A DNA stretch of 10,219 bases from CAZWMK01 sp964635065 (GTDB lineage Bacteria; Pseudomonadota; Alphaproteobacteria; Sphingomonadales; Sphingomonadaceae): positions 1 to 10,219 of the forward strand of contig CAZWMK010000086.1 of the NCBI GenBank assembly GCA_964635065.1. Direction: 5' to 3'. This document shows positions 1 through 6,575 of the stretch, in pieces. Both the position numbers and the translations under genes were made by a program. Below the pieces are notes generated by a model, which was not told the origin of the DNA, did no database searches, and worked only from the letters and a program-made list of their open reading frames with translations. Numbering within the stretch: the stretch's first letter is position 1; every line of letters starts with the position of its first letter.

Positions 1-1466
1 ATGATGATCATGTCCTTGGCGCGGCCGACAATGAACAGGTAGCCATCTGCCAGATAGCCCATGTCGCCGGTATCGAGCCAGCCATCCTTGAGGCAGGCGC
101 TGGTCGATTCCGGGTCGCGGAAATAGCCGGCCATGATGCTGGGGCCAGCCGTGATCACGCGTCCGATCCGGCGTTCAGGCAGGACGCGGTCGTCGTAGTC
201 GCGGATTTCGACTTTCATGCCAGGCAGCGGTCTGCCGCAGTTGACCATCGCGCGGTAACGCACGGGCCGGCCGGGGTCGCCGGCAGGTGTCTCGTCATCG
301 CCGATGCCCGAAAGCAGGCGTTCGTCGACAAGATCGGTCACGATGCCTTCGCCGGGCGGCATGATGGTCACAGCCAGTGTCGCTTCCGCGAGGCCGTAGC
401 TGGGCAGGAAGGCGCTGCTCTTGAAGCCTGCGGGGCCAAAGGCATCGACAAAGCTCTGCATCACTTCGGGGCGGATCATGTCGGCGCCATTGCCGGCGAT
501 GCGCCAGCGCGACAGATCGAATTTCATGGCGACATCTGTCTGGCTCGATACGCGGCGGGCGCAGATGTCATAGCCGAAGGTCGGAGAATAGCTGAGTGTA
601 TAGCCGGGGTTGCGGCTGATCAGGGTCAGCCATGACAGCGGGCGCCGTGCAAAATCCTCGGTCGCGAGATAATCGGCCGATACCTGGTTGGCGAGGGGCG
701 ACAACAGGCAGCCAACAAGGCCCATGTCATGATACCAGGGCAGCCAGCTGATGCAGCGGTCGTCGGCCTGCAGGGCCATGCTGACGGCATGGCCGTTCAG
801 ATTGGCGAGCAGCGCCCGGTGCGTCACCTCCACACCATGCGGAAAGCGCGTACTGCCGCTCGAATATTGCAGATAGGCGATGTCATCCGCCTGTGACTGC
901 GGCAGGTCGCCAACCGGCGCCGCCTTGGTCATGAACGCCGTCCAGTCGAGCGCGGTGGTGCCCGGCAGGGTTTCTGCGGCTTCGGCCACCATGGCGAACA
1001 GGCCCTGCGGCGACAGCACGAGAGCAGGGTCGCAGCTTTGCAACTGGTTGCGGATCTGTTGGACATAACCGTCGCGTCCGCCAAAGCTGGTCGGCATGGG
1101 CAGCGGTGTCGGCAGGGCGCCGGCGTAGATGGCGCCAAAGAAAAGCCCGGCAAACTCGGCGCCGGTTTCCGCAATCAGGGCGATGCGGTCGCCGGGGCGG
1201 ATGCCGGCGGCAATCATGCGGTGGGCATTGCCCAGCGCGTCCTGCCGCAGTTCGGCATAGCTGTATGCACGGACGAGATTGGCGCGCGCATCGAAGAAGT
1301 TGAGGCCGCGCTGGCCCTGGGCGGCATAATCCAGCGCATCGCCCAGCGTTTCAAAGTCGGACAGGCGTCGTGGCAGTGCATCATGCGTCGGGGTGACGGC
1401 CTGTTCACCTGCCATGACAGCAGTCGCATGGGCACCGGCGCGTTCGCGTTGGACAGAATGCAGCAA
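1..1466 (-). CDS. Fatty acyl-AMP ligase (FAAL), C-terminus cut by window edge
   Basis: This is an ANL-superfamily adenylating enzyme that activates a fatty acid to acyl-AMP, usually for transfer to an acyl carrier protein rather than to CoA. I translated 488 residues in a frame open from the left edge. Counting from the TTG at 1464-1466, visible motifs are YSSGSTRFPHGV (201-212, A3 P-loop), WLPWYHDMG (241-249, A4), SYGLAEATLAV (356-366, A5, typical FAAL wording) and WLDTGDMGY (463-471, A7), followed by VGRAKDMII (480-488) at the hinge. The C-terminal lid domain lies beyond base 1. The P-loop lysine is replaced by histidine (H210). Start choice: TTG at 1466 has AGGGAG eight bases upstream. The in-frame ATG at 1415 lacks a clear ribosome site but would also keep the whole conserved domain. 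The gene is divergent from recX. FAAL rather than acyl-CoA ligase is an inference from the A3/A5 wording. Confidence 0.9.
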   Translation of the reverse strand, partial: MLHSVQRERAGAHATAVMAGEQAVTPTHDALPRRLSDFETLGDALDYAAQGQRGLNFFDARANLVRAYSYAELRQDALGNAHRMIAAGIRPGDRIALIAETGAEFAGLFFGAIYAGALPTPLPMPTSFGGRDGYVQQIRNQLQSCDPALVLSPQGLFAMVAEAAETLPGTTALDWTAFMTKAAPVGDLPQSQADDIAYLQYSSGSTRFPHGVEVTHRALLANLNGHAVSMALQADDRCISWLPWYHDMGLVGCLLSPLANQVSADYLATEDFARRPLSWLTLISRNPGYTLSYSPTFGYDICARRVSSQTDVAMKFDLSRWRIAGNGADMIRPEVMQSFVDAFGPAGFKSSAFLPSYGLAEATLAVTIMPPGEGIVTDLVDERLLSGIGDDETPAGDPGRPVRYRAMVNCGRPLPGMKVEIRDYDDRVLPERRIGRVITAGPSIMAGYFRDPESTSACLKDGWLDTGDMGYLADGYLFIVGRAKDMII

Positions 1467-1474
1467 ACCTGTTT

Positions 1475-1480
1475 CTCCCT
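1475..1480 (-). promoter_or_regulatory. Ribosome binding site for the FAAL TTG start
   Basis: On the minus strand the bases read AGGGAG, then eight bases, then TTG at 1466-1464. This is the only good Shine-Dalgarno match near the gene start and argues for TTG at 1466 over ATG at 1415. Confidence 0.45.
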
Positions 1481-1630
1481 GACACTTGTGCGTGTTGCGG
1501 CGTTTCAGGGCCGGTCTTGCCCTTTTTGCGCCGTTCCACCCCAAGGTGAAGGCTGGACGATCATCAATTCACGCATTTGCTTGCTACTCGCGTTCAAAAT
1601 CCGGCCCGACTGTGGCAGGATCATGGCGCG

Positions 1631-2158
1631 ATGACAGCTTTGCGAAAATCCCGCCCGCTTGATAGTGCAGCGCTTGAGGCGCTGGCGCTGCGCTATGTCG
1701 AGCGATATGCGACGACGCGCGCCAAATTATCCAGTTATCTCAAGCGCAAGCTGCGTGAGCGCGGCTGGGCGGGAGAGGATGTTGCCGATGTTGCGGCGAT
1801 CGTCGAAAAAATGGCGCGTCTGCGTTATGTCGATGATGCCAGTTTTGCCGACATGCGTGCGCGCGGCCTTCTCGCGCGGGGCTATGGTGCGCGCCGGGTC
1901 GATCAGGCGCTGATGGCTGCGGGCGTGGAGGAAGGGCTGCGGCGAACGGTGAGCGCTGGTGTCGATGGCCGGTCCGCGGCGCTGGCCTATGCACGCCGCC
2001 GCCGCTTTGGCGCTTATGCCGGCACAGGGACACCCGATCCCGTAACCGCGCGGCGTCAGCTGGCTGCGATGTTGCGTGCCGGGCACAGCATCGCCGATGC
2101 ACGCCATGCCCTTGCAGGGCTTCAGGCCGACGAGTTTTGGGACGATTCCGCCGAATAG
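1631..2158 (+). CDS. recX: Regulatory protein RecX
   Basis: RecX binds RecA filaments in the cytoplasm and modulates RecA recombinase and coprotease activity. The 175-residue product is of normal family size and is built almost wholly of helices in the RecX three-helix repeat pattern. The pattern is recognised from RYVERYATTRAKLSSYLKRK (21-40), LRERGW (41-46), LRYVDDASFADMRAR (64-78) and RGYGARRVDQAL (83-94). Basic residues are abundant, as expected. The ATG at 1631 follows GCAGGA about ten bases upstream; an in-frame TTG at 1577 would add 18 residues without family resemblance. The gene is not next to recA here. It is divergent from the acyl-AMP ligase, and its last 37 bases overlap the convergent molybdopterin gene. 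The C-terminus ends in an acidic tail (DEFWDDSAE). Confidence 0.88.
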   Translation: MTALRKSRPLDSAALEALALRYVERYATTRAKLSSYLKRKLRERGWAGEDVADVAAIVEKMARLRYVDDASFADMRARGLLARGYGARRVDQALMAAGVEEGLRRTVSAGVDGRSAALAYARRRRFGAYAGTGTPDPVTARRQLAAMLRAGHSIADARHALAGLQADEFWDDSAE

Positions 2159-3735
2159 GCGGCGCGCGCCTGTTCAAGGGCTGCGGGTGTATCGATGTCG
2201 AACCAGATGCCGGGGTCAGCCACATCGATTTCGACTGGCGAAACGCTGCCAAGCAAAGCTTTTCCGCCAATATCGCCCTCGAGTCGGGCCAGATCGGCGA
2301 AAAAGGCGCGGCCCCAGCGCAAGGGATTGCCGCGCCGCCCGCCGGTGACCGGGATGACAACGCTGCCAGCCGGTGCCGGCGCGTCGGCCAGGCAGCGCAG
2401 GGTGGCTGGGCTTATGCCGGGCATGTCGCCGAGGCAGAGCAGCACAGCCTCCCAATCGGCGGGGATGGCGCCGATCCCCGCGCGGATCGATTGCGAAAGG
2501 CCCAGTGCCGCGTCTTCCGCCACCACATATTGTGCGGGGCGCGTGCCGATGGCAGCGCGCACGGCATCAGCCTCGTGACCCAGGACCACAATGGGCGGCG
2601 GCAGGCCGGCGGCGGCGAGGCTGTCGATGATATGTGCGATCACCGGGCGGCCACCCAGGATTTCCAGCAGTTTGTGCGGTCCGCCCATGCGGCTGGCGCG
2701 CCCGGCCGCCATGACGATCGCGCCAGTGGTGCCGCCCTGCACCACCGCGCGTGGTTCGGGGCGCTCCGCTTCGCCCAGAAGGCCGCCGACGCCCCAGCTG
2801 GCAATCTGGGCGGCATCGACGGGCAGGCCCGCCGCCAGCTGTTCAAGCAGCAGGTCGATGCCATTGCGTTTCGGGCTGCGGGCACAGCCGGGCAGACCGA
2901 TGACCCAGCGGTTTTCCAGTTGTCCAAGGACCAGCAGATTACCGGGATCAACGGGCATGCCGGTGCGCAAAACGCTGCCGCCGGCCCGCCGGATAGCGGC
3001 AGGGACAATATCGTCGCTGTCGCTGGTGGCCGATGCGGCAGCAATCAGCAGAAGATCGGCCTTTGACGCCAGATGATCCCGCAGGGCCAGCGCCAGGGCG
3101 TCGGTGTCGTGGGGGCAACTGCTGCTGGCGGTGAGCTTGCCACCTAGTGCCGACAGTCGGGCGGCTGTGACGCGCGTTGCCTTGGCCTCAGCCTTGGGAT
3201 TTGATTCGGTACCGGAAAGCCGGGTGTGGATGAGGACCGCATCGCGCGGCGTGAAACCATGAAGCCGCATGGGCGCGCCGGCGTTCAGCGCGGCTGTCAG
3301 CAGCGATTCCGGTACGGCATAGGGGATGATCTTGACCGTGGCCACAATGTCACCAGCCATAACGCGGCTTCGTGGGGCAAGCGTTGCAAGGGTGATCCGT
3401 TCGTCGATCAGATTGAGCGCAGTCACAGCGGCCGCATCACAATCGAATAGGCCCGCGAAGGCTGCAGTGATGTTGCAGCGCCCGTGCAAGGGGGCTGCGG
3501 TACGCAGGCCGGCGCCTTCCAGCACAGCCGCAAGCCGGGCGGCAGCCTCGTCTTCGGGGATGTCGCCGGGGTCGGGCCGGGCGACGGTGATGGCGGCGAT
3601 GCCTGCCGCTTCCAGCCTGGCAATGTCGCTGGCTGTCAGCTGCCGACCCTTTGCCCAGCGTGCGCCGTCGACGTCGGTGGCATGTGCCAGAACGGCGCCA
3701 AGCGCATCGGCGGGAGAAACGGAGCCGAATTTCAT
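2122..3735 (-). CDS. Fused molybdopterin-binding / MocA-like nucleotidyltransferase
   Basis: A 537-residue two-domain protein predicted to act late in molybdenum cofactor synthesis, probably making the dinucleotide form used by xanthine dehydrogenase/CO dehydrogenase-type enzymes. Residues ~1-330 resemble a MoeA/MogA-type molybdopterin-binding domain (GLPGCARSPKRNG, 280-292, at the place of the MoeA GLPGNP motif). Residues ~338-527 are a GT-A-fold nucleotidyltransferase: AIVMAAGRASRMGGPHKLL (339-357), LCLGDMPG (433-440), GRRGNPLRWGR (466-476) and WFDIDTP (511-517). The AAG in the first motif resembles MocA (CTP) more than MobA (GTP), so a cytidylyltransferase role is inferred. The same domain order is known in other alphaproteobacteria. 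It is the last gene of the coxG-xdhC unit, four bases after xdhC, and its 3' end overlaps recX tail to tail by 37 bases. Confidence 0.87.
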   Translation of the reverse strand: MKFGSVSPADALGAVLAHATDVDGARWAKGRQLTASDIARLEAAGIAAITVARPDPGDIPEDEAAARLAAVLEGAGLRTAAPLHGRCNITAAFAGLFDCDAAAVTALNLIDERITLATLAPRSRVMAGDIVATVKIIPYAVPESLLTAALNAGAPMRLHGFTPRDAVLIHTRLSGTESNPKAEAKATRVTAARLSALGGKLTASSSCPHDTDALALALRDHLASKADLLLIAAASATSDSDDIVPAAIRRAGGSVLRTGMPVDPGNLLVLGQLENRWVIGLPGCARSPKRNGIDLLLEQLAAGLPVDAAQIASWGVGGLLGEAERPEPRAVVQGGTTGAIVMAAGRASRMGGPHKLLEILGGRPVIAHIIDSLAAAGLPPPIVVLGHEADAVRAAIGTRPAQYVVAEDAALGLSQSIRAGIGAIPADWEAVLLCLGDMPGISPATLRCLADAPAPAGSVVIPVTGGRRGNPLRWGRAFFADLARLEGDIGGKALLGSVSPVEIDVADPGIWFDIDTPAALEQARAAYSAESSQNSSA

Positions 3736-3739
3736 GGCC

Positions 3740-4675
3740 CTATGTCTTTCCGCGCCAGGCAGCGATCATCTGTGCGGCGATCGACAGTGCAATTTCCGCT
3801 GGATTGGCCGCGCCGATATCAAGGCCTGCCGGGCCATGGATGCGGGCGCACGCGGTGTCGTCAAACCCCTGGGCGGCAAGGCGCTCCAGCCGTTTCATGT
3901 GGTTTTTCCGCGATCCGAGGGCGGCGATATAAAAGGCGTCCGACCGCAGGGCCGCAGCCAGGGCCGGATCGTCAAGTTTGGGATCGTGGGTCAGTGCAAC
4001 GACGGCACTTGCTGCATTGGGACGCCATGCGGCCAACGCTTCGTCGGGCCAGCGCGGATCGACGGCGAGATCGGCGAACCGGCTGTCGTTGGCGAACAGG
4101 CCGCGCGGGTCGATAAGGGTCGGCGTCACACCAAGCATAAGCGCCATGGGCGCGAGCGTCTGGGCAATATGCACGGCACCGATGATTGCCAGCCTGAGCG
4201 GCGGTGCATAGCCTTGCACAAACCAGCCATCGACCGCGCCTTCCACTGTCTGGCCGGTCGCGGTGTCGGTCGAAAGCTGCACGGTTTCACCTGCCCGCCG
4301 GGCCGCCAGCAACCGGTTGATGAGGCGCGGCGCAAAATGCGATTCGTCGACAGGTTGAACCATAACGCTGATCCGCCCGCCGCAGGCCAGGCCGACGCGC
4401 CATGCCGTTTCATCGGCCACGCCATAATCGAGGCGGCGGCTCTGACCGGTGGCGATCAGAGCCTGGGCTTCGACGATGACATCGCCCTCGACGCAACCGC
4501 CCGAAACCGAACCTTCGAACAGCCCGTCGTCGCGGATGGCGAGATGGGCACCGACCCGGCGCGGTGCGGAACCCCATGTTTCGATCACGGTCGCAAGCGC
4601 GACGCCATGCCCGGCGGCATGCCAGCCGGCAGCGGCGGCCAGCAGCCGGCCCAGTTCATCGGTGGGCGCCGTCAT
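3740..4675 (-). CDS. XdhC/CoxI-family molybdenum cofactor insertion chaperone
   Basis: XdhC-family proteins bind (and help sulfurate) the molybdenum cofactor and deliver it to xanthine dehydrogenase- or CO dehydrogenase-type enzymes in the cytoplasm. The 311-residue product has both family domains. The N-terminal XdhC_CoxI domain (~10-115) contains ETWGSAPRRVGAH (32-44), GSVSGGCVEGDV (55-66) and GLACGGRI (95-102), with Cys61 and Cys98 at conserved spots. The C-terminal Rossmann-like domain (~160-300) contains LAIIGAVHIAQTLAPMA (162-178), FYIAALGSRKN (248-258) and IHGPAGLDIGA (279-289). It starts at ATG 4675 in an ATGA overlap with the coxG-like stop, so translation is probably coupled, and it ends four bases before the molybdopterin gene. 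No structural subunit of the client enzyme is present, so the client is unknown. Family assignment is firm; exact naming (xdhC, coxI or coxF) is not. Confidence 0.9.
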   Translation of the reverse strand: MTAPTDELGRLLAAAAGWHAAGHGVALATVIETWGSAPRRVGAHLAIRDDGLFEGSVSGGCVEGDVIVEAQALIATGQSRRLDYGVADETAWRVGLACGGRISVMVQPVDESHFAPRLINRLLAARRAGETVQLSTDTATGQTVEGAVDGWFVQGYAPPLRLAIIGAVHIAQTLAPMALMLGVTPTLIDPRGLFANDSRFADLAVDPRWPDEALAAWRPNAASAVVALTHDPKLDDPALAAALRSDAFYIAALGSRKNHMKRLERLAAQGFDDTACARIHGPAGLDIGAANPAEIALSIAAQMIAAWRGKT

Positions 4676-5274
4676 TTGATCAGGAGATAGGTCAGCAGGA
4701 AAATGGTGATGAGCGTGATCAGGGCGCCCCAGATCAGCGGCGGCAAGCCGCTTGGCGCGTTCTCTGCCGCTTCTGATTCGTCGTCGGGCACAGGCACGTC
4801 CGTCGCGCCGGTGGCTGCGGGCTGCTCGATTTCAGCCTTGAGGGTGGCGAAAAAATTCTCTGCATAGCCTTTGGCGGCGCCTTCGATCAGCCGCGCCCCC
4901 AGCTGGGCAAGTTTGCCGCCGACCTGTGAGGTTGCGTCATAGGACAACAGCGTCGCAGGGCGACCATCTTCGGCGGTGGCATCGGTCAGGCGCACCTCGG
5001 CCCGGCCCTTGGCGAAACCGGCGACGCCGCCCTTGCCTTCGCCTGACAGGACATAGCGGTTGGGCGCGTCGATTTCGGACAGCGTGACCGATCCTGCGAA
5101 TGTGGCGCGCACCGGGCCGACCTTGGCATTCATCCGGCCCTCGAAACGGTCGTCTGCCACGCGGTTCAGACTTTCGACACCATCAATGCAGCGCGCCAGC
5201 ATGTCGGGATCGTTGATCGCCGCCCAAACGGCGTCGCGCGGGGCAAGGATCAGTGATTCGCCGGAAATCTGCAT
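4672..5274 (-). CDS. CoxG-like SRPBCC protein with C-terminal membrane anchor
   Basis: The CoxG family belongs to the START/SRPBCC hydrophobic-ligand fold and accompanies aerobic CO dehydrogenase and related molybdenum hydroxylases. Proposed roles are anchoring the enzyme at the membrane and handling quinone, but these come from other species. The 200-residue product starts MQISGE and shows an SRPBCC domain (~1-148) with the family pattern INDPDMLARCIDGVESL (20-36), KVGPVRATFAG (51-61) and SYDATSQVGGKLAQLGARLI (111-130). An acidic Pro/Ala linker follows (151-176), then one transmembrane helix (177-199) ending in Lys, consistent with a tail anchor. The ATG at 5274 is chosen because AAGGG lies seven bases upstream; an extension to 5337 would add a hydrophilic 21-residue leader with no ribosome site. 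It is first in the operon and overlaps xdhC by ATGA. Confidence 0.87.
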   Translation of the reverse strand: MQISGESLILAPRDAVWAAINDPDMLARCIDGVESLNRVADDRFEGRMNAKVGPVRATFAGSVTLSEIDAPNRYVLSGEGKGGVAGFAKGRAEVRLTDATAEDGRPATLLSYDATSQVGGKLAQLGARLIEGAAKGYAENFFATLKAEIEQPAATGATDVPVPDDESEAAENAPSGLPPLIWGALITLITIFLLTYLLIK

Positions 5275-5281
5275 ATTGTCA

Positions 5282-5286
5282 CCCTT
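5282..5286 (-). promoter_or_regulatory. Ribosome binding site fixing the coxG-like start
   Basis: The minus strand reads AAGGG followed by seven bases and the ATG at 5274-5272. This decides against the longer in-frame starts at 5319 and 5337, neither of which has a comparable site. Confidence 0.55.
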
Positions 5287-5428
5287 TTGCCATGCGTTCT
5301 TGTCGCGCTTGTCGCTCATGAACGGAAGGGCTGGCAAGTCCGTTACGCAATTAAGGCTTTACGGCGGCGGCCACCGTGCTAGCTTCGCCCGAAAAATATC
5401 ACAGGGGGGAAAGTTGCGTGGAGGACGC

Positions 5429-5995
5429 ATGAGCGACGAAGCGTTTCAGGGGCAGAACGCAGGCGATGACGATCATTTGCCAGAAACAACCGTTACGGGG
5501 CTGGTCAAATGGTTCGATGCCGTGCGCGGCTATGGTTTCATCATACCTGATGATGGCAGCGGCGATGTGCTGATCCATTTCACCGTGCTGCGCGACATCG
5601 GGCGCCGCAGCCTGCCGGAAGGCGCCACGCTGTGTTGTGTGGCTGTTCAGCGCGAGCGTGGACGGCAGGCGCGCCAGATCCTGTCGCTCGATTTGTCGAC
5701 GGCGACGGGGCCAGATCCGGAACTGGCGCTGCAACGGGCGCGGCAGCGCAATGATCCGCTCGACTTCCTGGACGTGGCGGGCGATTTCGAACCGGCCACT
5801 GTCAAATGGTTCAACCGCCTCAAAGGCTATGGCTTCATCACCCGCGGGGAAGGGCAGCCCGACATTTTTATTCACATGGAAACCGTCCGTCGTGCGGGGA
5901 TCGCCGATCTTGTGCCAGGGCAGGCGCTCAGGGCCCGCATTGCCGATAGCGGCAAGGGGCCGGTGGCCGTGGTGATCGAAGCCGTGCCTGAATGA
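5429..5995 (+). CDS. Double cold-shock-domain protein
   Basis: A 188-residue protein with two cold-shock domains, expected to bind single-stranded RNA or DNA in the cytoplasm. Domain 1 (~23-90) begins TGLVKWFDAVRGYGFI (23-38), with RNP2-like DVLIHF (46-51). Domain 2 (~122-187) begins ATVKWFNRLKGYGFI (123-137), with RNP2-like DIFIHM (145-150). Domain 2 is nearer the CspA consensus; domain 1 has Arg for Lys in RNP1 and Leu for the usual aromatic in RNP2, so its nucleic-acid surface may be weaker. A ~20-residue acidic N-terminus and a charged linker (91-121) flank domain 1. Double-domain proteins of about this size are common in Alphaproteobacteria. The ATG at 5429 has GGAGG four bases upstream; an in-frame TTG at 5414 is an alternative. 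The stop overlaps the next gene as ATGA. Whether it is cold-induced cannot be told from sequence. Confidence 0.9.
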   Translation: MSDEAFQGQNAGDDDHLPETTVTGLVKWFDAVRGYGFIIPDDGSGDVLIHFTVLRDIGRRSLPEGATLCCVAVQRERGRQARQILSLDLSTATGPDPELALQRARQRNDPLDFLDVAGDFEPATVKWFNRLKGYGFITRGEGQPDIFIHMETVRRAGIADLVPGQALRARIADSGKGPVAVVIEAVPE

Positions 5996-6471
5996 CCGCC
6001 GGTTGGGTGCGGGGCGCGATGGCGCTCCTGTGCCTGGGATTTGCCGGGTGCAGCAGTTCCTCGCCTGCCGTTTCGGGCGAATCTGTCCAGGCGGCACAGT
6101 CTTTGTCCATCGTGCCCCTTGTTATACGCACGGCTGATGGCCGGACCCATCGCTATCGCGTCGAAGTGGCCCGCACCCCAGCCGAGCAGGCGACCGGCCT
6201 GATGTATCGCCATGCGCTCAAACCTGCGCATGGCATGATTTTTCCGATGCAGCCTCCCCGTCCGGCCTCCTTCTGGATGGCCAATACGTGGATCGAACTC
6301 GACATCATCTTCATTGCGCCCGACGGTCGCGTCGAGAGCGTCGTGGCGCGCGCCCAGCCCGAGTCGCGGACCGCCATTTCATCGCGCGGCGCGGTTTCCG
6401 CGGTGCTGGAACTGGCCGGGGGCGAGGCGGCCCGCATCGGTCTGGCATCCGGCGACAAGGTGCACTGGTAG
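5992..6471 (+). CDS. DUF192 family putative lipoprotein
   Basis: A 159-residue envelope protein with a DUF192 domain; the biochemical role of this family is not established. The N-terminus has a short basic start, a hydrophobic stretch (8-18) and FAGC (17-20) followed by serines. That reads as a lipoprotein signal with Cys20 as the lipidated residue, although Phe at -3 is not the preferred lipobox residue. The DUF192 domain (~40-159) shows VARTPAEQATGLMYRHAL (59-76), HGMIFPM (80-86), FWMANTWIELDIIFIAPDGR (94-113) and the closing GLASGD (150-155). It starts at ATG 5992 inside the stop of the cold-shock gene (ATGA), so translation of the pair is likely coupled. A 104-base gap separates it from the next gene on this strand. 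Confidence 0.88.
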   Translation: MTAGWVRGAMALLCLGFAGCSSSSPAVSGESVQAAQSLSIVPLVIRTADGRTHRYRVEVARTPAEQATGLMYRHALKPAHGMIFPMQPPRPASFWMANTWIELDIIFIAPDGRVESVVARAQPESRTAISSRGAVSAVLELAGGEAARIGLASGDKVHW

Positions 6472-6492
6472 GCGTAATTGCTCCCTTTGCAC

Positions 6493-6508
6493 GGGGCGCT
6501 TGCGCTCC
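6493..6508 (+). other. Small GC-rich hairpin after the DUF192 gene
   Basis: In RNA, GGGGCG and CGCUCC pair (six pairs, one G-U) around a CUUG tetraloop, 21 bases after the DUF192 stop. It could slow polymerase, protect the upstream mRNA end or be chance. No run of T follows, so it is not called a terminator. Confidence 0.3.
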
Positions 6509-6575
6509 AGACTTGCAAATTGCGACGGTTTCAGGCTCTAAGCAGGGCGCAATCATTCAATCCGGTGGTCAAGCA

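Noticed and set aside
1467..1630. Divergent promoter region between the ligase and recX
   Set aside because: No convincing -35/-10 pair, operator palindrome or LexA-like box found on either strand, so no site is called.
3461..3480. Perfect 6-base inverted repeat GCTGCA/TGCAGC with a 7-base loop inside the molybdopterin gene
   Set aside because: Within a well-conserved coding frame and short enough to be expected by chance.
3326..4690. Long plus-strand open frame of 454 codons opposite xdhC and the molybdopterin gene
   Set aside because: Low-complexity, Arg/Ala/Gly-rich translation with no recognisable motif, lying opposite two certain genes; a GC-rich shadow frame.
5299..5316. Tandem 9-base near-repeat (CTTGTCGCG / CTTGTCGCT) between the coxG-like and csp genes
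   Set aside because: Only two copies, one imperfect, with no sign of a regulator site or recombination; probably chance.
5358..5385. Possible sigma-70 promoter for the cold-shock gene (TTTACG, 16-base spacer, TAGCTT)
   Set aside because: Only about 4/6 and 3/6 matches to consensus in GC-rich DNA; such matches arise easily by chance. A promoter must lie somewhere in 5275-5428, but I cannot place it.
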